DNA from: Legionella longbeachae
GTDB lineage: Bacteria > Pseudomonadota > Gammaproteobacteria > Legionellales > Legionellaceae
NCBI RefSeq assembly: GCF_004283175.1
Contig: NZ_RXNW01000007.1
Location: 1 to 64,000 of the forward strand
DNA: 64,000 bases
Reading direction: 5' to 3'
Shown: positions 16,720 to 28,457 of the stretch, one piece after another
Layout of the letters: every line of letters starts with the position of its first letter
Numbering within the stretch: position 1 is the first letter of the stretch
Notes under the pieces: generated by a model
The model's input: the letters and a program-made list of their open reading frames with translations, nothing else
Told to the model about the DNA's origin: nothing
Database searches by the model: none
Made by a program: the position numbers and the translations under genes

Positions 16720-19700
16720 ATGTCTTATAAATTTGAAGAAGGTAAAGATGTATTAATTGAAGCCATTGTAGATAAAATAAAAAGCACTATGATTGGTGAT
16801 CAAGCTGAATTCTGCGCCGAATTTGCTAAACAGTTATATGGTACTGTGGCTATGGAAGATCTTAGCGCATGGAATCTGGATGACCTTTATGGTGCTGTGG
16901 TTAATTTTTGGTCCTTGATTAATGAACGTGCTCCACATGAAACAAAAATAAGAATTTATAATCCAGATTATGAACGGCACGGCTGGCAAACAACGCATAC
17001 TGTAATTGAAGTGATTTGTGATGATATGCCTTTTCTAGTTGATTCAATTCGTCTCGTAATCCATAGAATGGGACTATCTTCCCATTTAACAATTCATATG
17101 GGCGGCATTCGTGTTAAAAGAGATAAAAACAATAAAATTTGTGAGATTTTACCACGTAATCAATTGACTACTGAAACTGGAATACTTCATGAAGCTCCTA
17201 TATTTATCGAAATTGACCGGCAAACTGATCCTGAAATGCTGGAGCAATTACATAAAGGATGTGAAAGGGCACTTGAGGATAATAGGGTTGTTTTTGAAGA
17301 CTGGGAAAAAATGCGCGCATCAGTTCGCGAGGCAATTACTGAGATTGATAAAGTATCTTCCGTGCTCGATTCGGATGAAGTAGAAGAAACCAAGGCATTT
17401 TTACATTGGATTGAAGACCATCATTTTACTTTTTTGGGAATGCGGGATTATGAGCTCGTGCAAAAAGGAAAAGAAACAGTATTACAAGCAATACCTGACA
17501 CAGGCTTGGGGCTTTTACGTGAAAACGTTACAAAATCAATGGCGCGTAGCATTTCTGCAATGACTCCTGAGGCGCGAGAGTTTTCTTTATCCCCCCGTAT
17601 TTTAGTGACCTCAAAAACCAATACATTAGCAAGCGTACATCGTGATGCTTATACCGATTACATTGGTATAAAGCGTTTTAACGCAAAGGGAGATGTCATT
17701 GGTGAGCGAAGAATTATTGGTTTGTATACTTCTGCAGCTTATCATACGAACCCCAAACAAATTCCATTTTTGCGTCGTAAAGTAGCACTTATTATGGAGA
17801 ATTCCAGACTCAATCCGAGAAGTCATGCAGGTAAAGTTTTACTAAACATTCTTGAGACTTTGCCTCGTGATGATTTGATTCAGGGAACTGAAGAGGAACT
17901 TCTCGAAATTGCAATGGGCATTTTTTACATGCAGGATAGAAAACGTATTCGTTTGTTTGCACGAATGGATGTTTATCACCGTTTTGTTTCATGTCTGGTA
18001 TATGTTCCCAAGGAAAGGATCAATACAGAATTAAGAATGACCATGAAGAAAATTCTTGATGATAGTTTTAACTCGATTGAAACTACATATTCACAACAGT
18101 TTACAGAATCAGTACTTGCACGTGTTCATTTCATTATTAAAATTGACCCTAAACTCCCTCTTAAATACGATTTAAAAGAAATTGAAAAGAAACTAATAGA
18201 GGCGGGACGATCATGGACAGATGATTTGCAAACGCATTTATATGAGTCATATGGAGAGGAGCAAGCAAATTGTTTGTATGCCCAGTATAAAAATGCATTT
18301 CCCATTGCTTATCGTGATATGTTTTCTCCCAGAACTGCAGTATATGACATTAAGCATATTGAAATACTTACACCTGAAAACCCTTTAGGAATTAATTTTT
18401 ATAAACCCTTGGATGAATCGGAAAACAGTTTTAGGTTAAAAGTTTATCAACATGACTCAACAATTCCACTCTCTGATGTTTTACCTATTCTGGAAAAGCT
18501 TGGGCTACGTGCGATTAGCGAGCGTCCTTATCCATTAAAGTTTGATGATGGTAAAGTGACGTGGATTAATGATTTTGCGATGCAATATAATAAGTCTACA
18601 GAGTTCGATCTCGATGAAATAAAAGAGTTATTCCAAAATGCTTTCGCTAAAGTTTGGTTTGGTGAGGCTGAAAATGATGGCTTTAATCAGCTTGTTTTGG
18701 CAGCAGGCTTAAATTGGCGTGAGGTAGCTGTTTTACGTACCTATGCTAAATATTTTAAACAAATAGGCATTACCTTTAGCCAAGATTATATGGAAATGGC
18801 TTTAAATAATAATGTTGCCATTGCTAAAAAATTAGTAAGGTTGTTTGAGATTCGCTGTAATCCAGCGGAAGATCCTAATCGAGAAGACCGTTTTACCGAT
18901 CTGTCCATTGAAATTTTAGCTGATCTTGATGGTGTATCAAATCTAGATGAAGATAAGATAATTAGACAATACATTCATGCTATTAGTGCAACATTGCGTA
19001 CTAATTTCTATCAAATTAATGAAAATAATCATCACAATCCCTACATTTCCATGAAATTGAATAGCAAAATCATTCCGGGTGTACCAAAACCACATCCAAT
19101 GTTTGAAATTTTTGTTTATTCACCTCGATTTGAAGGAGTTCATTTACGTTGCGGTAAAGTAGCCCGGGGAGGGTTACGTTGGTCAGATCGAAGAGAAGAT
19201 TTTCGTACAGAAATACTTGGTCTAATGAAAGCGCAACAAGTAAAAAACTCCGTAATTGTACCAAGTGGCGCTAAAGGTGGTTTTGTACCTAAACTATTGC
19301 CTGTTAATGGTACACGAGAAGAAATTATGGCTGAAGGAATCAGTTGCTATCAATTATTTATTCGTGGCTTGTTAGACATTACGGATAATTATATTGATGG
19401 AAAGGTGGTTAAACCTAAAAATGTCATCTGTTTTGATGAGGATGATCCGTATCTTGTTGTTGCTGCAGACAAAGGCACAGCAACCTTTTCTGATCTTGCA
19501 AATGCAATTTCCCAAGAATATGGTTTTTGGTTAGGTGATGCTTTTGCTTCAGGCGGCTCAGTAGGCTATGACCATAAAAAAATGGGAATTACTGCTAAAG
19601 GCGCTTGGGAGTCTGTGAAACGCCATTTCTATGAATTAGATATAGACATTGAAAACAACGATTTTACTGTAGTTGGTATTGGTGATATGGCTGGGGATGT

Positions 19701-21597
19701 GTTTGGTAATGGAATGTTGTTATCAAAACATATCAAGTTAATTGGTGCCTTTAACCATATTCATATTTTTGTTGATCCGAATCCAAATGCGGAAGAGAGT
19801 TTTAAAGAACGTGAGCGTTTGTTTCATTTGCCTCGGTCAAATTGGTCTGATTATGATAAAAAACTAATTTCTAAGGGAGGAGGGGTTTTTAATCGCAATG
19901 CTAAATCCATTCCAGTAAGTAAGGAAATGCAGGCCGCTTTAGGTATTAAGCAGACTGAAATTGAACCTAATGAATTAATTAAAGCGATTTTAAAAGCCAA
20001 GGTTGATTTGCTTTGGAGCGCCGGAATTGGAACTTATGTAAAAGCCAGTACAGAGTCTAATACACATGTAGGTGATAGGACAAATGATGCAACTCGAGTA
20101 AATGCAAAACAACTCCGCTGTAAAGTTATAGGTGAAGGAGGTAATTTAGGTTTAACCCAATTGGCTCGTGTTGAATACTCTTTAAATGGTGGAATGGTCT
20201 ATACCGATTTTATTGATAACTCTGGTGGAGTGAACTGTTCTGATAAAGAAGTCAACATTAAAATTTTACTAAATAGTATAGTCGCAAGTGGCGATTTGAC
20301 ACCTAAACAACGAAATGAACTTTTAATGGAGATGACTGATGAAGTGAGCCGATTGGTTCTGAGAGATAATTTCTTACAGACTCGTGCAATCAGCTTAACA
20401 GCATCTCAACCTCTGCAAGCCTTGGATCTCCAAAGCCGCTATATCAATGACCTAGAGCGAACAGGGAAAATTGATCGTAGCTTGGAATACTTACCTGATG
20501 ACAAGGCTATCATGGAGCGCAAATTAATGGGGAAAGGATTAATGCGCCCCAGTATTGCAGTTTTGATGTGCTACAGTAAAACGATTTTGAAAGAACAAAT
20601 TTTGGCATCAGGTGTTCCCGAAGAAGCGTATATGGAGCATTTTTTAACCAATTCGTTTCCAATACCTTTACAAGAGCGTTTTAGGCAACAAATGCAATCG
20701 CATCCATTAAGACGAGAAATTATTGCCACAAAATTAAGCAATATTATTGTTAATGAAATGGGCTTTACTTATGTTTATAGGTTACAGGATGAAACTGGAG
20801 CGCCTGTTTCCGCCATTGTCAAAGCTTATATCATCACTCGTTCTGTTCTTAATTTAGAATCTATTTGGAAACAAATTGAAGAACTAGGTACTAAGATTAG
20901 TGCAAAGCAACAAATTGAAATGATTATGTTGTATGCAAGACTTGCAAGACGTATTACTCGTTGGTTCTTACGTACTCAACGGAAGGCGATAGATATTTCA
21001 GAAATCGTACAACTGTATGCGGATGGAGTAGTTGCACTGAAGAAATCTATTCCTGCTATTTTGAGTGAAGAACGGCGTATTCACTATCAAACTCATTATC
21101 AAAAGTATGTTGATGAAGGTATATCGCCGACTTTAGCTCATGAGTTAACTATATCCCGTGGTTTATTTGCGGCAACTGATATAATTGAAATTGCCTATAA
21201 GAAAAATATGAGTGTTGCAAAAGTTGCTGAAATTTATTATGGGGTAGGTGAGTTCTTAGATCTCGCCTGGATAAGAAAACAAATTATTATACATCCTAGC
21301 GAAAATCATTGGGAGTCCTTATCCAGGGAGGCTTTGCGAGATGATCTAGATTGGCAACAACGTCAACTTACAGCTGGATTGTTGAACTATGATAGCGATA
21401 ATCCTGATTTAGAAGCCCGTCTTACTTCTTGGGGTGAGTCCCATAGGGCATTGATTCAGCGTTGGCGTTACATTTTAGCAGATCTAAGAGCGAGTACGGT
21501 TCTAAACTATACTATGTTTTTTGTTGCAATCAGAGAATTGTTGGACTTAACTCAAACTACAGTACAATCCTATGCATTAGAAGAGCAAGAGGTATAG
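16720..21597 (+). CDS. gdhB: NAD-specific glutamate dehydrogenase, 180-kDa class
   Basis: Very large GDH of 1625 aa, matching the GDH-180 class that deaminates glutamate to 2-oxoglutarate with NAD. The N-terminal ~700 residues carry ACT-like regulatory modules. The dehydrogenase core has CGKVARGGLRWSDRREDFRTE and PSGAKGGFVPK (about 810-855), DKGTATFSD and GGSVGYDHKKMGIT (about 920-955), GIGDMAGDVFGNGML (about 987) and GEGGNLGLTQLAR (about 1137). The C-terminal ~450 residues are helical. Legionella live mainly on amino acids, so this feeds the TCA cycle together with the neighbouring semialdehyde dehydrogenase and citrate synthase. The frame is intact. Symbol follows common use and is not fixed across genera. 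Confidence 0.95.
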   Translation: MSYKFEEGKDVLIEAIVDKIKSTMIGDQAEFCAEFAKQLYGTVAMEDLSAWNLDDLYGAVVNFWSLINERAPHETKIRIYNPDYERHGWQTTHTVIEVICDDMPFLVDSIRLVIHRMGLSSHLTIHMGGIRVKRDKNNKICEILPRNQLTTETGILHEAPIFIEIDRQTDPEMLEQLHKGCERALEDNRVVFEDWEKMRASVREAITEIDKVSSVLDSDEVEETKAFLHWIEDHHFTFLGMRDYELVQKGKETVLQAIPDTGLGLLRENVTKSMARSISAMTPEAREFSLSPRILVTSKTNTLASVHRDAYTDYIGIKRFNAKGDVIGERRIIGLYTSAAYHTNPKQIPFLRRKVALIMENSRLNPRSHAGKVLLNILETLPRDDLIQGTEEELLEIAMGIFYMQDRKRIRLFARMDVYHRFVSCLVYVPKERINTELRMTMKKILDDSFNSIETTYSQQFTESVLARVHFIIKIDPKLPLKYDLKEIEKKLIEAGRSWTDDLQTHLYESYGEEQANCLYAQYKNAFPIAYRDMFSPRTAVYDIKHIEILTPENPLGINFYKPLDESENSFRLKVYQHDSTIPLSDVLPILEKLGLRAISERPYPLKFDDGKVTWINDFAMQYNKSTEFDLDEIKELFQNAFAKVWFGEAENDGFNQLVLAAGLNWREVAVLRTYAKYFKQIGITFSQDYMEMALNNNVAIAKKLVRLFEIRCNPAEDPNREDRFTDLSIEILADLDGVSNLDEDKIIRQYIHAISATLRTNFYQINENNHHNPYISMKLNSKIIPGVPKPHPMFEIFVYSPRFEGVHLRCGKVARGGLRWSDRREDFRTEILGLMKAQQVKNSVIVPSGAKGGFVPKLLPVNGTREEIMAEGISCYQLFIRGLLDITDNYIDGKVVKPKNVICFDEDDPYLVVAADKGTATFSDLANAISQEYGFWLGDAFASGGSVGYDHKKMGITAKGAWESVKRHFYELDIDIENNDFTVVGIGDMAGDVFGNGMLLSKHIKLIGAFNHIHIFVDPNPNAEESFKERERLFHLPRSNWSDYDKKLISKGGGVFNRNAKSIPVSKEMQAALGIKQTEIEPNELIKAILKAKVDLLWSAGIGTYVKASTESNTHVGDRTNDATRVNAKQLRCKVIGEGGNLGLTQLARVEYSLNGGMVYTDFIDNSGGVNCSDKEVNIKILLNSIVASGDLTPKQRNELLMEMTDEVSRLVLRDNFLQTRAISLTASQPLQALDLQSRYINDLERTGKIDRSLEYLPDDKAIMERKLMGKGLMRPSIAVLMCYSKTILKEQILASGVPEEAYMEHFLTNSFPIPLQERFRQQMQSHPLRREIIATKLSNIIVNEMGFTYVYRLQDETGAPVSAIVKAYIITRSVLNLESIWKQIEELGTKISAKQQIEMIMLYARLARRITRWFLRTQRKAIDISEIVQLYADGVVALKKSIPAILSEERRIHYQTHYQKYVDEGISPTLAHELTISRGLFAATDIIEIAYKKNMSVAKVAEIYYGVGEFLDLAWIRKQIIIHPSENHWESLSREALRDDLDWQQRQLTAGLLNYDSDNPDLEARLTSWGESHRALIQRWRYILADLRASTVLNYTMFFVAIRELLDLTQTTVQSYALEEQEV

Positions 21598-21650
21598 AAT
21601 ATCGTTACACACTATACATAACATAACGAGAATAGAACAAAAATCCTCTT

Positions 21651-21684
21651 TAGCCCGGATTATGCAAAGCCATAACCCGGGCTA
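21651..21684. repeat. REP-like palindrome
   Basis: TAGCCCGGATTATG (21651-21664) pairs with CATAACCCGGGCTA (21671-21684) with one mismatch around a 6-nt loop. GC-rich extragenic palindromes of this TAGCCCGG/CCGGGCTA form are dispersed in many bacterial genomes. It lies between the convergent ends of gdhB and gltA, where it could also act as a terminator. Only one copy is in the window. Confidence 0.7.
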
Positions 21685-21904
21685 CATCTACACTGCTATA
21701 TCTAAAAGAAAACACCGTTATTTAGGTGATTACAAGTCACTAGTAGTTAGGAAAGTCTTATCATTCTTAATTTTAATTATTGTTCTGTGCAACGATACGT
21801 TGCTTTTCTGGAATGTTTGATGTGCTTATTAGCAAGGAACAAATTAATGTATGTTAAGTGACATAAAAAGCATATACATGCTTTTTATGTCAAACTTACG
21901 GAGA

Positions 21905-23176
21905 CTAGGGTACATTTCTGGTTTTTTCACCAGTATAAAGCTGACGAGGTCTACCTATTCTTGATTTTGTAGCAACCATTTCCATCCAATGACTCATCCA
22001 GCCTACTGTACGAGCAAGGGCGAATACTACAGTAAACATATTAGTTGGAATACCTATAGCACTCAAAGTCAATCCTGAATAGAAATCAACATTTGGATAA
22101 AGTTTTTTCTCAATAAAATAATCGTCTTCAAGGGCAATGCGCTCTAATTCCATGGCCAGTTTGAATAAAGGAGCATCCTTTGCACCCACTGCCTCCAAAA
22201 CATCGTAGCAGGTTTGACGCATTACTTTAGCCCTGGGATCATAGCTTTTATATACACGATGACCAAAACCCATTAAGCGGAATGGATCATCTTTGTCTTT
22301 TGCTCGTTTAATATAATGCTGAATTCGATCTACACTTCCAATTTCTTTAAGCATGTTTAAGCACGCTTCATTCGCACCTCCATGAGCTGGACCCCATAAC
22401 GCCCCAATACCTGCAGAAATGCACGCAAAAGGATTGGCTCCCGTTGAGCCAGCAAGCCTTACGGTTGAAGTTGATGCATTTTGCTCATGATCAGCATGTA
22501 AAATAAATATAGTATCCATTGCACGTACAAGAACTGGATCAGGAGTTGATTCTTCTGTTGGAACGCTAAACATCATGTGTAAAAAGTTTTCGGCATAGGA
22601 CATTTTATTTTGAGGGTAAATATAAGGTAGTCCTATGGAGTATTTATAGCTCATAGCAGCAAAAGTAGGCATTTTTGCAACCATTCGAATTGCTGAAATA
22701 AAGCGATCTTCTGCATTATTGAGATCCATGGTATCGTGGTAGAAAGCAGATAGGGCGCCAACCATTCCTACCATAATTGCCATAGGATGGGCATCACGAC
22801 GAAAACCATTTAAGAATTGATACATTTGCTGATGTACCATAGTATGGTTATTAATTAAGCCGACAAATTTTTTCTTTTCTTCAGCATTTGGTAATTCGCC
22901 ATTAAGTAAAAGATAACTTATATCAAGAAAATCTTTTTTCTCAGCCAGTTGTTCAATTGGATAGCCTCTATAGAGCAAAATACCTTTATCACCATCAATG
23001 TAGGTGATTTTAGATTCACAGGACGCAGTGGATAAAAAGCCTTGATCAAAGGTAAATACGCCACGAGCACCCAGTTGTGTGATATCAATCACATCGTTCC
23101 CTAAAGTTGGTGTGTAAACGGGTAATTCCAGTGGCTCTTGGCCTTCAATACTGAGTTTAGCTATTTTTTTAGTCAT
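21905..23176 (-). CDS. gltA: Citrate synthase, type II
   Basis: 423 aa, hexameric Gram-negative type. It condenses oxaloacetate and acetyl-CoA. The N-terminal beta domain is present ([19 protein letters not shown]), along with the catalytic histidines in [15 protein letters not shown] and [13 protein letters not shown], and the segment [18 protein letters not shown]. The C-terminus ends with [19 protein letters not shown], as in E. coli. AGGAG sits before the ATG and a strong promoter lies upstream (23217-23246). Convergent with gdhB. Confidence 0.98.
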   Translation of the reverse strand: MTKKIAKLSIEGQEPLELPVYTPTLGNDVIDITQLGARGVFTFDQGFLSTASCESKITYIDGDKGILLYRGYPIEQLAEKKDFLDISYLLLNGELPNAEEKKKFVGLINNHTMVHQQMYQFLNGFRRDAHPMAIMVGMVGALSAFYHDTMDLNNAEDRFISAIRMVAKMPTFAAMSYKYSIGLPYIYPQNKMSYAENFLHMMFSVPTEESTPDPVLVRAMDTIFILHADHEQNASTSTVRLAGSTGANPFACISAGIGALWGPAHGGANEACLNMLKEIGSVDRIQHYIKRAKDKDDPFRLMGFGHRVYKSYDPRAKVMRQTCYDVLEAVGAKDAPLFKLAMELERIALEDDYFIEKKLYPNVDFYSGLTLSAIGIPTNMFTVVFALARTVGWMSHWMEMVATKSRIGRPRQLYTGEKTRNVP

Positions 23177-23216
23177 TGCTACTCCTGATTAAGGATACTT
23201 ATTGTTTGTGGGTGGC

Positions 23217-23246
23217 ACTATATACAAAACGAGCACTTACAGTCAA
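23217..23246 (-). promoter_or_regulatory. Promoter of gltA
   Basis: On the minus strand TTGACT (23241-23246) precedes TATATA (16-bp spacer) or TATAGT (23217-23222, 18-bp spacer), about 40 bp upstream of the gltA ATG. Good match to a sigma-70 promoter. Confidence 0.65.
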
Positions 23247-23468
23247 TTTTATTATGGTTTAGAATTTGAAAGAATTACAGTGGGAAATAGTAAAATTATT
23301 GAGATATTGCTGTAGTGCAGCATGATTTATAGTTTCTGCCTAGTCAATCTAAAATTATTTAAAGTTTTCTATTTTTCACTTAGTCGTATTTAGTACAGAC
23401 ATTTAATTAAATGCGTCTATATGCTATTCTTCATCATTAAAATTTTTCATCAAGGATACGTCCAAACT

Positions 23469-26069
23469 ATGGTTTATCTAGCGAAAGAAGTCTTGCCAGT
23501 TAATATTGAAGATGAGTTAAAGCAATCCTACCTGGATTATGCAATGAGTGTCATAGTAGGCAGAGCCTTGCCTGATGTACGTGATGGACTTAAGCCTGTT
23601 CATCGACGCGTTCTTTACGCAATGAGCGAGCTAGGTAATGATTGGAATAAACCTTATAAAAAATCTGCACGCGTTGTAGGGGATGTGATCGGTAAGTACC
23701 ACCCTCATGGTGATACAGCAGTTTATGATACGATTGTTCGTATGGCACAGCCTTTTTCGATGCGCTATCTTTTGGTAGATGGTCAGGGTAACTTTGGCTC
23801 CGTGGATGGTGATGCCCCGGCAGCAATGAGGTATACCGAAGTAAGAATGTCTAAAGTCGCGCATGCTTTGTTAGCTGATTTGGAAAAAGAGACGGTCGAT
23901 TTTAGTCCTAACTATGATGAAACCGAATTTGCCCCAGTGGTATTGCCTTCAAGAGTACCTAATTTATTGGTGAATGGTTCTTCCGGTATCGCTGTAGGAA
24001 TGGCGACTAATATTCCACCCCATAATCTTACTGAAGTGATAAATGCATGCATTGCTTTAGTTGATGATCCTGAAATTGGTTTAGATGAGATTATGCAAAT
24101 TATCCCTGGCCCTGACTTTCCTACTGCTGCCATTATTAATGGTAGAGCCGGAATCATTCAAGGGTATCGTACAGGAAAAGGGCGCGCTATTATTCGAGCT
24201 CGAACAGAAATTGAAACTGATGAAGATACTGGTCGCCAATCGATCATCATTACTGAGCTTCCTTACCAAGTTAATAAAGCACGTTTGGTTGAGCGAATCG
24301 CTGAATTAGTAAGAGACAAGAAAATTGAAGGAATTTCGGGCTTAAGGGATGAATCAGATAAGCAAGGAATGCGTGTCGTTATTGAGTTAAAACGACAAGA
24401 AATTGCAGATGTTATTTTAAATAACTTATATACCCAAACTCAAATGCAAAATGTTTTTGGAATTAACATGGTTGCATTGGTTGATGGCCAACCGCGTACC
24501 TTGAATTTGAAACAAATTTTAGAGTATTTTATTAAACATAGGCGTGAAGTAGTAACGAGAAGAACTTTATTTGAATTGAAAAAAGCGAGAAGTCGCGCGC
24601 ATTTGTTAGAAGGTCTAGGAATTGCTTTAGCCAATATCGATGAGATGATTGCTTTAATTAAACAATCACCAACTCCCCAAGATGCAAAACAAGCGTTACT
24701 TGCAAAACTATGGCAACCAGGTTTAGTCAAAACAATGTTGGAACGAGCAGGTTCGGATGCTTCACGACCGGATGATTTGGCAGCTGAATTTGGTTTGAGT
24801 ACTGAAGGTTATAAGTTATCAGAGGCACAAGCTCAGGCTATTCTTGAATTAAGACTCCATCGATTAACTGCTCTTGAACAAGATAAAATTTTGGACGAAT
24901 TTGAAGAGTTATTAAAGCTTATTCGGGAATTATTAGAAATATTGGCCTCACCAGAACGCTTGATGCAAGTCATTCGTGATGAGTTTGTTGAAATAAAAAC
25001 TCAATTTGGTGATGAGCGTCGTACTGAAATTATTGAATCCCAAGAAGATTTAACTATTGAAGATTTAATTACCGAAGAAAATGTTGTTGTAACCTTATCG
25101 CATCAAGGCTATGTCAAGTATCAACCAATTAGTGCATATCAAGCCCAGCGTCGTGGAGGCAAGGGAAAATCTGCTACAAATGTTAAAGATGAGGATTTTG
25201 TTTCTCGTTTAGTCATTGCAAGTACGCATGATACTTTGTTGTGCTTCTCGAACCATGGAAAACTTTATTGGTTAAAAGCATATGAACTTCCTTTAGCAAG
25301 TCGTATTTCTCGTGGCAGACCAATAATTAATATATTACCACTTGCTGAAGGCGAGGAAATTAATGCCATGCTGCCAGTAAGAGAATATTTGGATGGGTAT
25401 TATGTATTTATGGCAACTAAAAAGGGTACTGTAAAAAAAGTACCTTTAAATGCTTTTAGCAGACCACGATCTAATGGAATTATTGCCGTAGATCTGGACG
25501 ATGATGATAGTTTGGTTGGTGTGGATATTACTGATGGCAGCAAAGATATTATGTTGTTTACAGATGCGGGTAAGGTCGTTCGTTTTGATGAAAATAAGGT
25601 AAGACCTATGGGGCGCACGGCGCGTGGAGTTCGCGGTATTCGTATCGAAGAAGAACAGGCGGTAATTTCTTTAGTTGTTGCTCATCCCGACGGAACTATA
25701 TTGACTGCGACAGAAAATGGATATGGTAAACGTACTTCAATCGATGAGTATCGCGTTTCTGGGCGAGGAGGGCAAGGTGTAATTTCAATACAGGTGAATG
25801 AACGTAATGGTAAAGTAGTTCGCTCAGTGCAAGTAACTGATGCAGATGAAGCCATGCTGATCACTGATAAGGGTACGCTAGTGCGCTTTAAGGTTAATGA
25901 ATTATCAGTTATTGGCAGAAATACTCAAGGTGTTCGTCTTATTAATGTGAGTTCGGGTGAAAAAGTAGTTGGAATGCAAAAGATTGAAGATTTAGGCGAG
26001 GACTCCAATGATATAAATAATGACTCAGTTGAAATTGAAGAAAGTAGTGATGACAACCCGAGTATATAA
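23469..26069 (+). CDS. gyrA: DNA gyrase subunit A
   Basis: 866-aa GyrA. I start at the ATG at 23469: with this start the catalytic tyrosine is Tyr122 (AAMRYTEVR) and quinolone-determining residues are Thr83 and Asp87 ([10 protein letters not shown]), identical to E. coli numbering. A frame extension to 23421 adds 16 non-family residues. The breakage-reunion domain is followed by the six-bladed C-terminal beta-pinwheel, with the GyrA box ([12 protein letters not shown]) near residue 556. The tail is acidic ([10 protein letters not shown]). It overlaps serC by 20 bp. The QRDR looks unmutated for a genus in which Thr83 is, as I recall, the wild-type residue. Confidence 0.98.
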   Translation: MVYLAKEVLPVNIEDELKQSYLDYAMSVIVGRALPDVRDGLKPVHRRVLYAMSELGNDWNKPYKKSARVVGDVIGKYHPHGDTAVYDTIVRMAQPFSMRYLLVDGQGNFGSVDGDAPAAMRYTEVRMSKVAHALLADLEKETVDFSPNYDETEFAPVVLPSRVPNLLVNGSSGIAVGMATNIPPHNLTEVINACIALVDDPEIGLDEIMQIIPGPDFPTAAIINGRAGIIQGYRTGKGRAIIRARTEIETDEDTGRQSIIITELPYQVNKARLVERIAELVRDKKIEGISGLRDESDKQGMRVVIELKRQEIADVILNNLYTQTQMQNVFGINMVALVDGQPRTLNLKQILEYFIKHRREVVTRRTLFELKKARSRAHLLEGLGIALANIDEMIALIKQSPTPQDAKQALLAKLWQPGLVKTMLERAGSDASRPDDLAAEFGLSTEGYKLSEAQAQAILELRLHRLTALEQDKILDEFEELLKLIRELLEILASPERLMQVIRDEFVEIKTQFGDERRTEIIESQEDLTIEDLITEENVVVTLSHQGYVKYQPISAYQAQRRGGKGKSATNVKDEDFVSRLVIASTHDTLLCFSNHGKLYWLKAYELPLASRISRGRPIINILPLAEGEEINAMLPVREYLDGYYVFMATKKGTVKKVPLNAFSRPRSNGIIAVDLDDDDSLVGVDITDGSKDIMLFTDAGKVVRFDENKVRPMGRTARGVRGIRIEEEQAVISLVVAHPDGTILTATENGYGKRTSIDEYRVSGRGGQGVISIQVNERNGKVVRSVQVTDADEAMLITDKGTLVRFKVNELSVIGRNTQGVRLINVSSGEKVVGMQKIEDLGEDSNDINNDSVEIEESSDDNPSI

Positions 26070-27141
26070 TTTTGGTGCAGGACCCGCGATGCTTCCGGAG
26101 TGTATACTTCGAGAAGCCCAAGAAGAATTCCTTGATTGGCAAAACTTAGGTATTTCTGTTCTTGAGGTTGGGCATCGTAGTTCTGAATTTATGACCCTAC
26201 TAAACCATGCGGAACAAACACTTAGGGAATTATTAACTATTCCTAAAAATTATCAGATCCTCTTTTTAGGAGGGGCTGCTCGTACGCAATTTGCAATGAT
26301 TCCAATGAATCTTTTGCACCCGAATGAACAAGCAGGTTATGTAGTTACTGGAGTTTGGTCTCATATAGCTTTTTCTGAAGCACAGAATTTAAAAAAAGCA
26401 TATTGTATTGCCAGCAGTGAAAAAAATGCCTATAAAACTATTCCCAGTCAGCAAAACTGGGAATTCAATGAAAATACTGCTTATGTTTATTATACTGCCA
26501 ATGAAACGGTTAATGGCGTTCAGTTTCATTATGTTCCTCAAACTAAAGGAATTCCTTTAGTTGCTGATATGACTTCTTCTCTACTTAGTGAGCCTTTGGA
26601 TGTTAGCCAATTTGGTTTGATTTTTGCGGGTGCGCAGAAAAACATAGCTAATGCGGGTTTAACTATAGTGATTATACGGGATGATTTATTAGAAAGAGCG
26701 CCTAATCCCCCTGTACCAACAATGCTTCATTATAAAATTCATGCGGAACATCATTCACTTTATGCTACTCCGCCAGTATTTAATTGTTATTTAGCTGATA
26801 AAATGTTTCGTTGGATAAAAGCACAAGGTGGCGTGGATGCAATGTATCGGCTCAATTGCCAAAAGGCGACGAAATTATATAAGTATATAGATAGTTCAGA
26901 TTTTTATAATACTGACATCGATAGTGATGCGCGTTCGATAGTTAATGTATGTTTTTCCCTTAAAAATGCCCAGTTAGAAAGAGAATTTCTTAGATTGGCT
27001 CAATTGAGAGGTTTATATGCATTAAAAGGTCATAGGCTAGTAGGTGGGATTCGTGCAAGTCTCTATAATGCCATGCCTATGGCTGGAGTAGATGCTTTAA
27101 TTGAATTCATGTCTGAATTTGCAAAGGAAAATAAGCTGTGA
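26050..27141 (+). CDS. serC: Phosphoserine aminotransferase
   Basis: 363-aa PLP enzyme converting 3-phosphohydroxypyruvate and glutamate to phosphoserine, also used in pyridoxal synthesis. N-terminus [17 protein letters not shown] and HRSSEFM are typical; the PLP lysine is in [12 protein letters not shown]. The ATG at 26050 gives the normal length (E. coli 362 aa) and lies inside the end of gyrA, overlapping by 20 bp. The next gene, aroA, starts 4 bp inside serC; serC-aroA linkage is common in enteric bacteria. Translation of all three is probably coupled. Confidence 0.96.
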   Translation: MTTRVYNFGAGPAMLPECILREAQEEFLDWQNLGISVLEVGHRSSEFMTLLNHAEQTLRELLTIPKNYQILFLGGAARTQFAMIPMNLLHPNEQAGYVVTGVWSHIAFSEAQNLKKAYCIASSEKNAYKTIPSQQNWEFNENTAYVYYTANETVNGVQFHYVPQTKGIPLVADMTSSLLSEPLDVSQFGLIFAGAQKNIANAGLTIVIIRDDLLERAPNPPVPTMLHYKIHAEHHSLYATPPVFNCYLADKMFRWIKAQGGVDAMYRLNCQKATKLYKYIDSSDFYNTDIDSDARSIVNVCFSLKNAQLEREFLRLAQLRGLYALKGHRLVGGIRASLYNAMPMAGVDALIEFMSEFAKENKL

Positions 27142-28457
27142 GAATACACAATTTTATAAGTAAACCTGTTGTCTCGATAAAAGGAGAAATTACTGTTCCT
27201 GGAGATAAGTCGATATCACATCGCTCTATCATTTTTGGTTCTATCGCAAAAGGAACAACAGTTATTAATGGATTTCTTGATGGGGATGATTGTCTCGCTA
27301 CTTTGAAAGCGTTTCAAGCAATGGGAGTCACAATAGAAGGCCCAGACGAACAGCAGGTAGTGATTTATGGTGTAGGCAAATATGGGTTGAAAAAACCCGA
27401 GCAGGTGATTGACTGTGGAAATTCAGGGACTAGTATACGTCTATTAGCTGGATTATTGGCTGCACAAGCCTTTGATAGTCAGTTAACAGGAGATGAGAGC
27501 CTTTTGAAAAGGCCCATGTTGCGGATTAGCAAACCACTTACTTTGATGGGTGCGGATATTTCAACAATTGATGGAAAGCCACCAATAACTATTAAGGGTG
27601 GAAAAAAACTTCATGGTATCGATTATGTCATGCCCGAAGCCAGTGCCCAAGTTAAGTCATGTATTTTGTTAGCAGGTCTGTATGCTGAAGGTGAGACATT
27701 GATTACTGAAACGGGAGTGAGCCGTGATCATACAGAGCTGATGCTAAAATATTTTTCATATCCAATAAAACGTTCAGGAAATACTCTGGTAATTAATTCT
27801 GATCATGAGTGTTTGGCTACTGAAATATATGTTCCTGGCGATATTTCTTCTGCAGCATTTTTCATTGTTGCAGCAACAATTATTCCTGGATCGGATGTAC
27901 TAATACGAAATGTGGGTATAAATCAAACACGCACGGGAATTATTCATATACTGTTGGAAATGGGAGCCAAAATTACTCTTTTGAATCAGCGTCAAGTTGG
28001 TGAAGAATGGGTGGCTGATCTGCGCGTTCAATATGCTCATTTGAAAGGAATCAATATATCTGCAAATATGGTTCCGCTTGCAATTGACGAATTTCCTGTT
28101 ATTTTTATAGCTGCTGCTTGTGCTCGCGGACAAACTACTCTTCGTGGTGCAAGTGAATTACGCTTTAAAGAAAGCGATCGAATTGCTGCTATGGTTGATG
28201 GTCTAAAAAAATTAGGAATTCAAGCAGAGGCATTAGATGACGGAATTTTCATTGAAGGAGGCACCTTACAAGGAGGTATTGTTGAAAGCAGAGATGATCA
28301 TCGTATTGCTATGTCTTTTGCCGTTGCAGGAGCTGTAGCCAGTGCCCCAGTTACTGTCAGAAATTGCGCTAATGTAGCTACCTCATTTCCTTTGTTTGTA
28401 GAAACAGCCAAGCAACTTCAACTTCAAATAGAGGAATCAGTTGATAATGTACAATAA
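27138..28457 (+). CDS. aroA: 3-phosphoshikimate 1-carboxyvinyltransferase (EPSP synthase)
   Basis: 439 aa. It joins shikimate-3-phosphate and PEP in aromatic amino-acid synthesis. Two-domain fold with the PGDKSISHRS substrate loop near residue 22, DCGNSGTSIRLLAGLLA (a Thr-Ser form near residue 92), LRFKESDRIAAM and DDHRIAMSFAVAG. The SGTSIRLL segment resembles class II (glyphosate-tolerant) enzymes more than the E. coli LGNAGTAMRPL form, as does the overall length. The start is GTG within the GTGA overlap with serC. Confidence 0.96.
   Translation: MRIHNFISKPVVSIKGEITVPGDKSISHRSIIFGSIAKGTTVINGFLDGDDCLATLKAFQAMGVTIEGPDEQQVVIYGVGKYGLKKPEQVIDCGNSGTSIRLLAGLLAAQAFDSQLTGDESLLKRPMLRISKPLTLMGADISTIDGKPPITIKGGKKLHGIDYVMPEASAQVKSCILLAGLYAEGETLITETGVSRDHTELMLKYFSYPIKRSGNTLVINSDHECLATEIYVPGDISSAAFFIVAATIIPGSDVLIRNVGINQTRTGIIHILLEMGAKITLLNQRQVGEEWVADLRVQYAHLKGINISANMVPLAIDEFPVIFIAAACARGQTTLRGASELRFKESDRIAAMVDGLKKLGIQAEALDDGIFIEGGTLQGGIVESRDDHRIAMSFAVAGAVASAPVTVRNCANVATSFPLFVETAKQLQLQIEESVDNVQ

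Noticed and set aside
23421-23468. Upstream extension of gyrA by 16 codons
   Set aside because: The ATG at 23469 gives exact E. coli numbering for Tyr122 and Thr83, and the extension is not family-like.
23709-23730. Thr83 in GyrA as a quinolone-resistance mutation
   Set aside because: To my knowledge Thr83 is the normal residue in Legionella; Asp87 is also unchanged.
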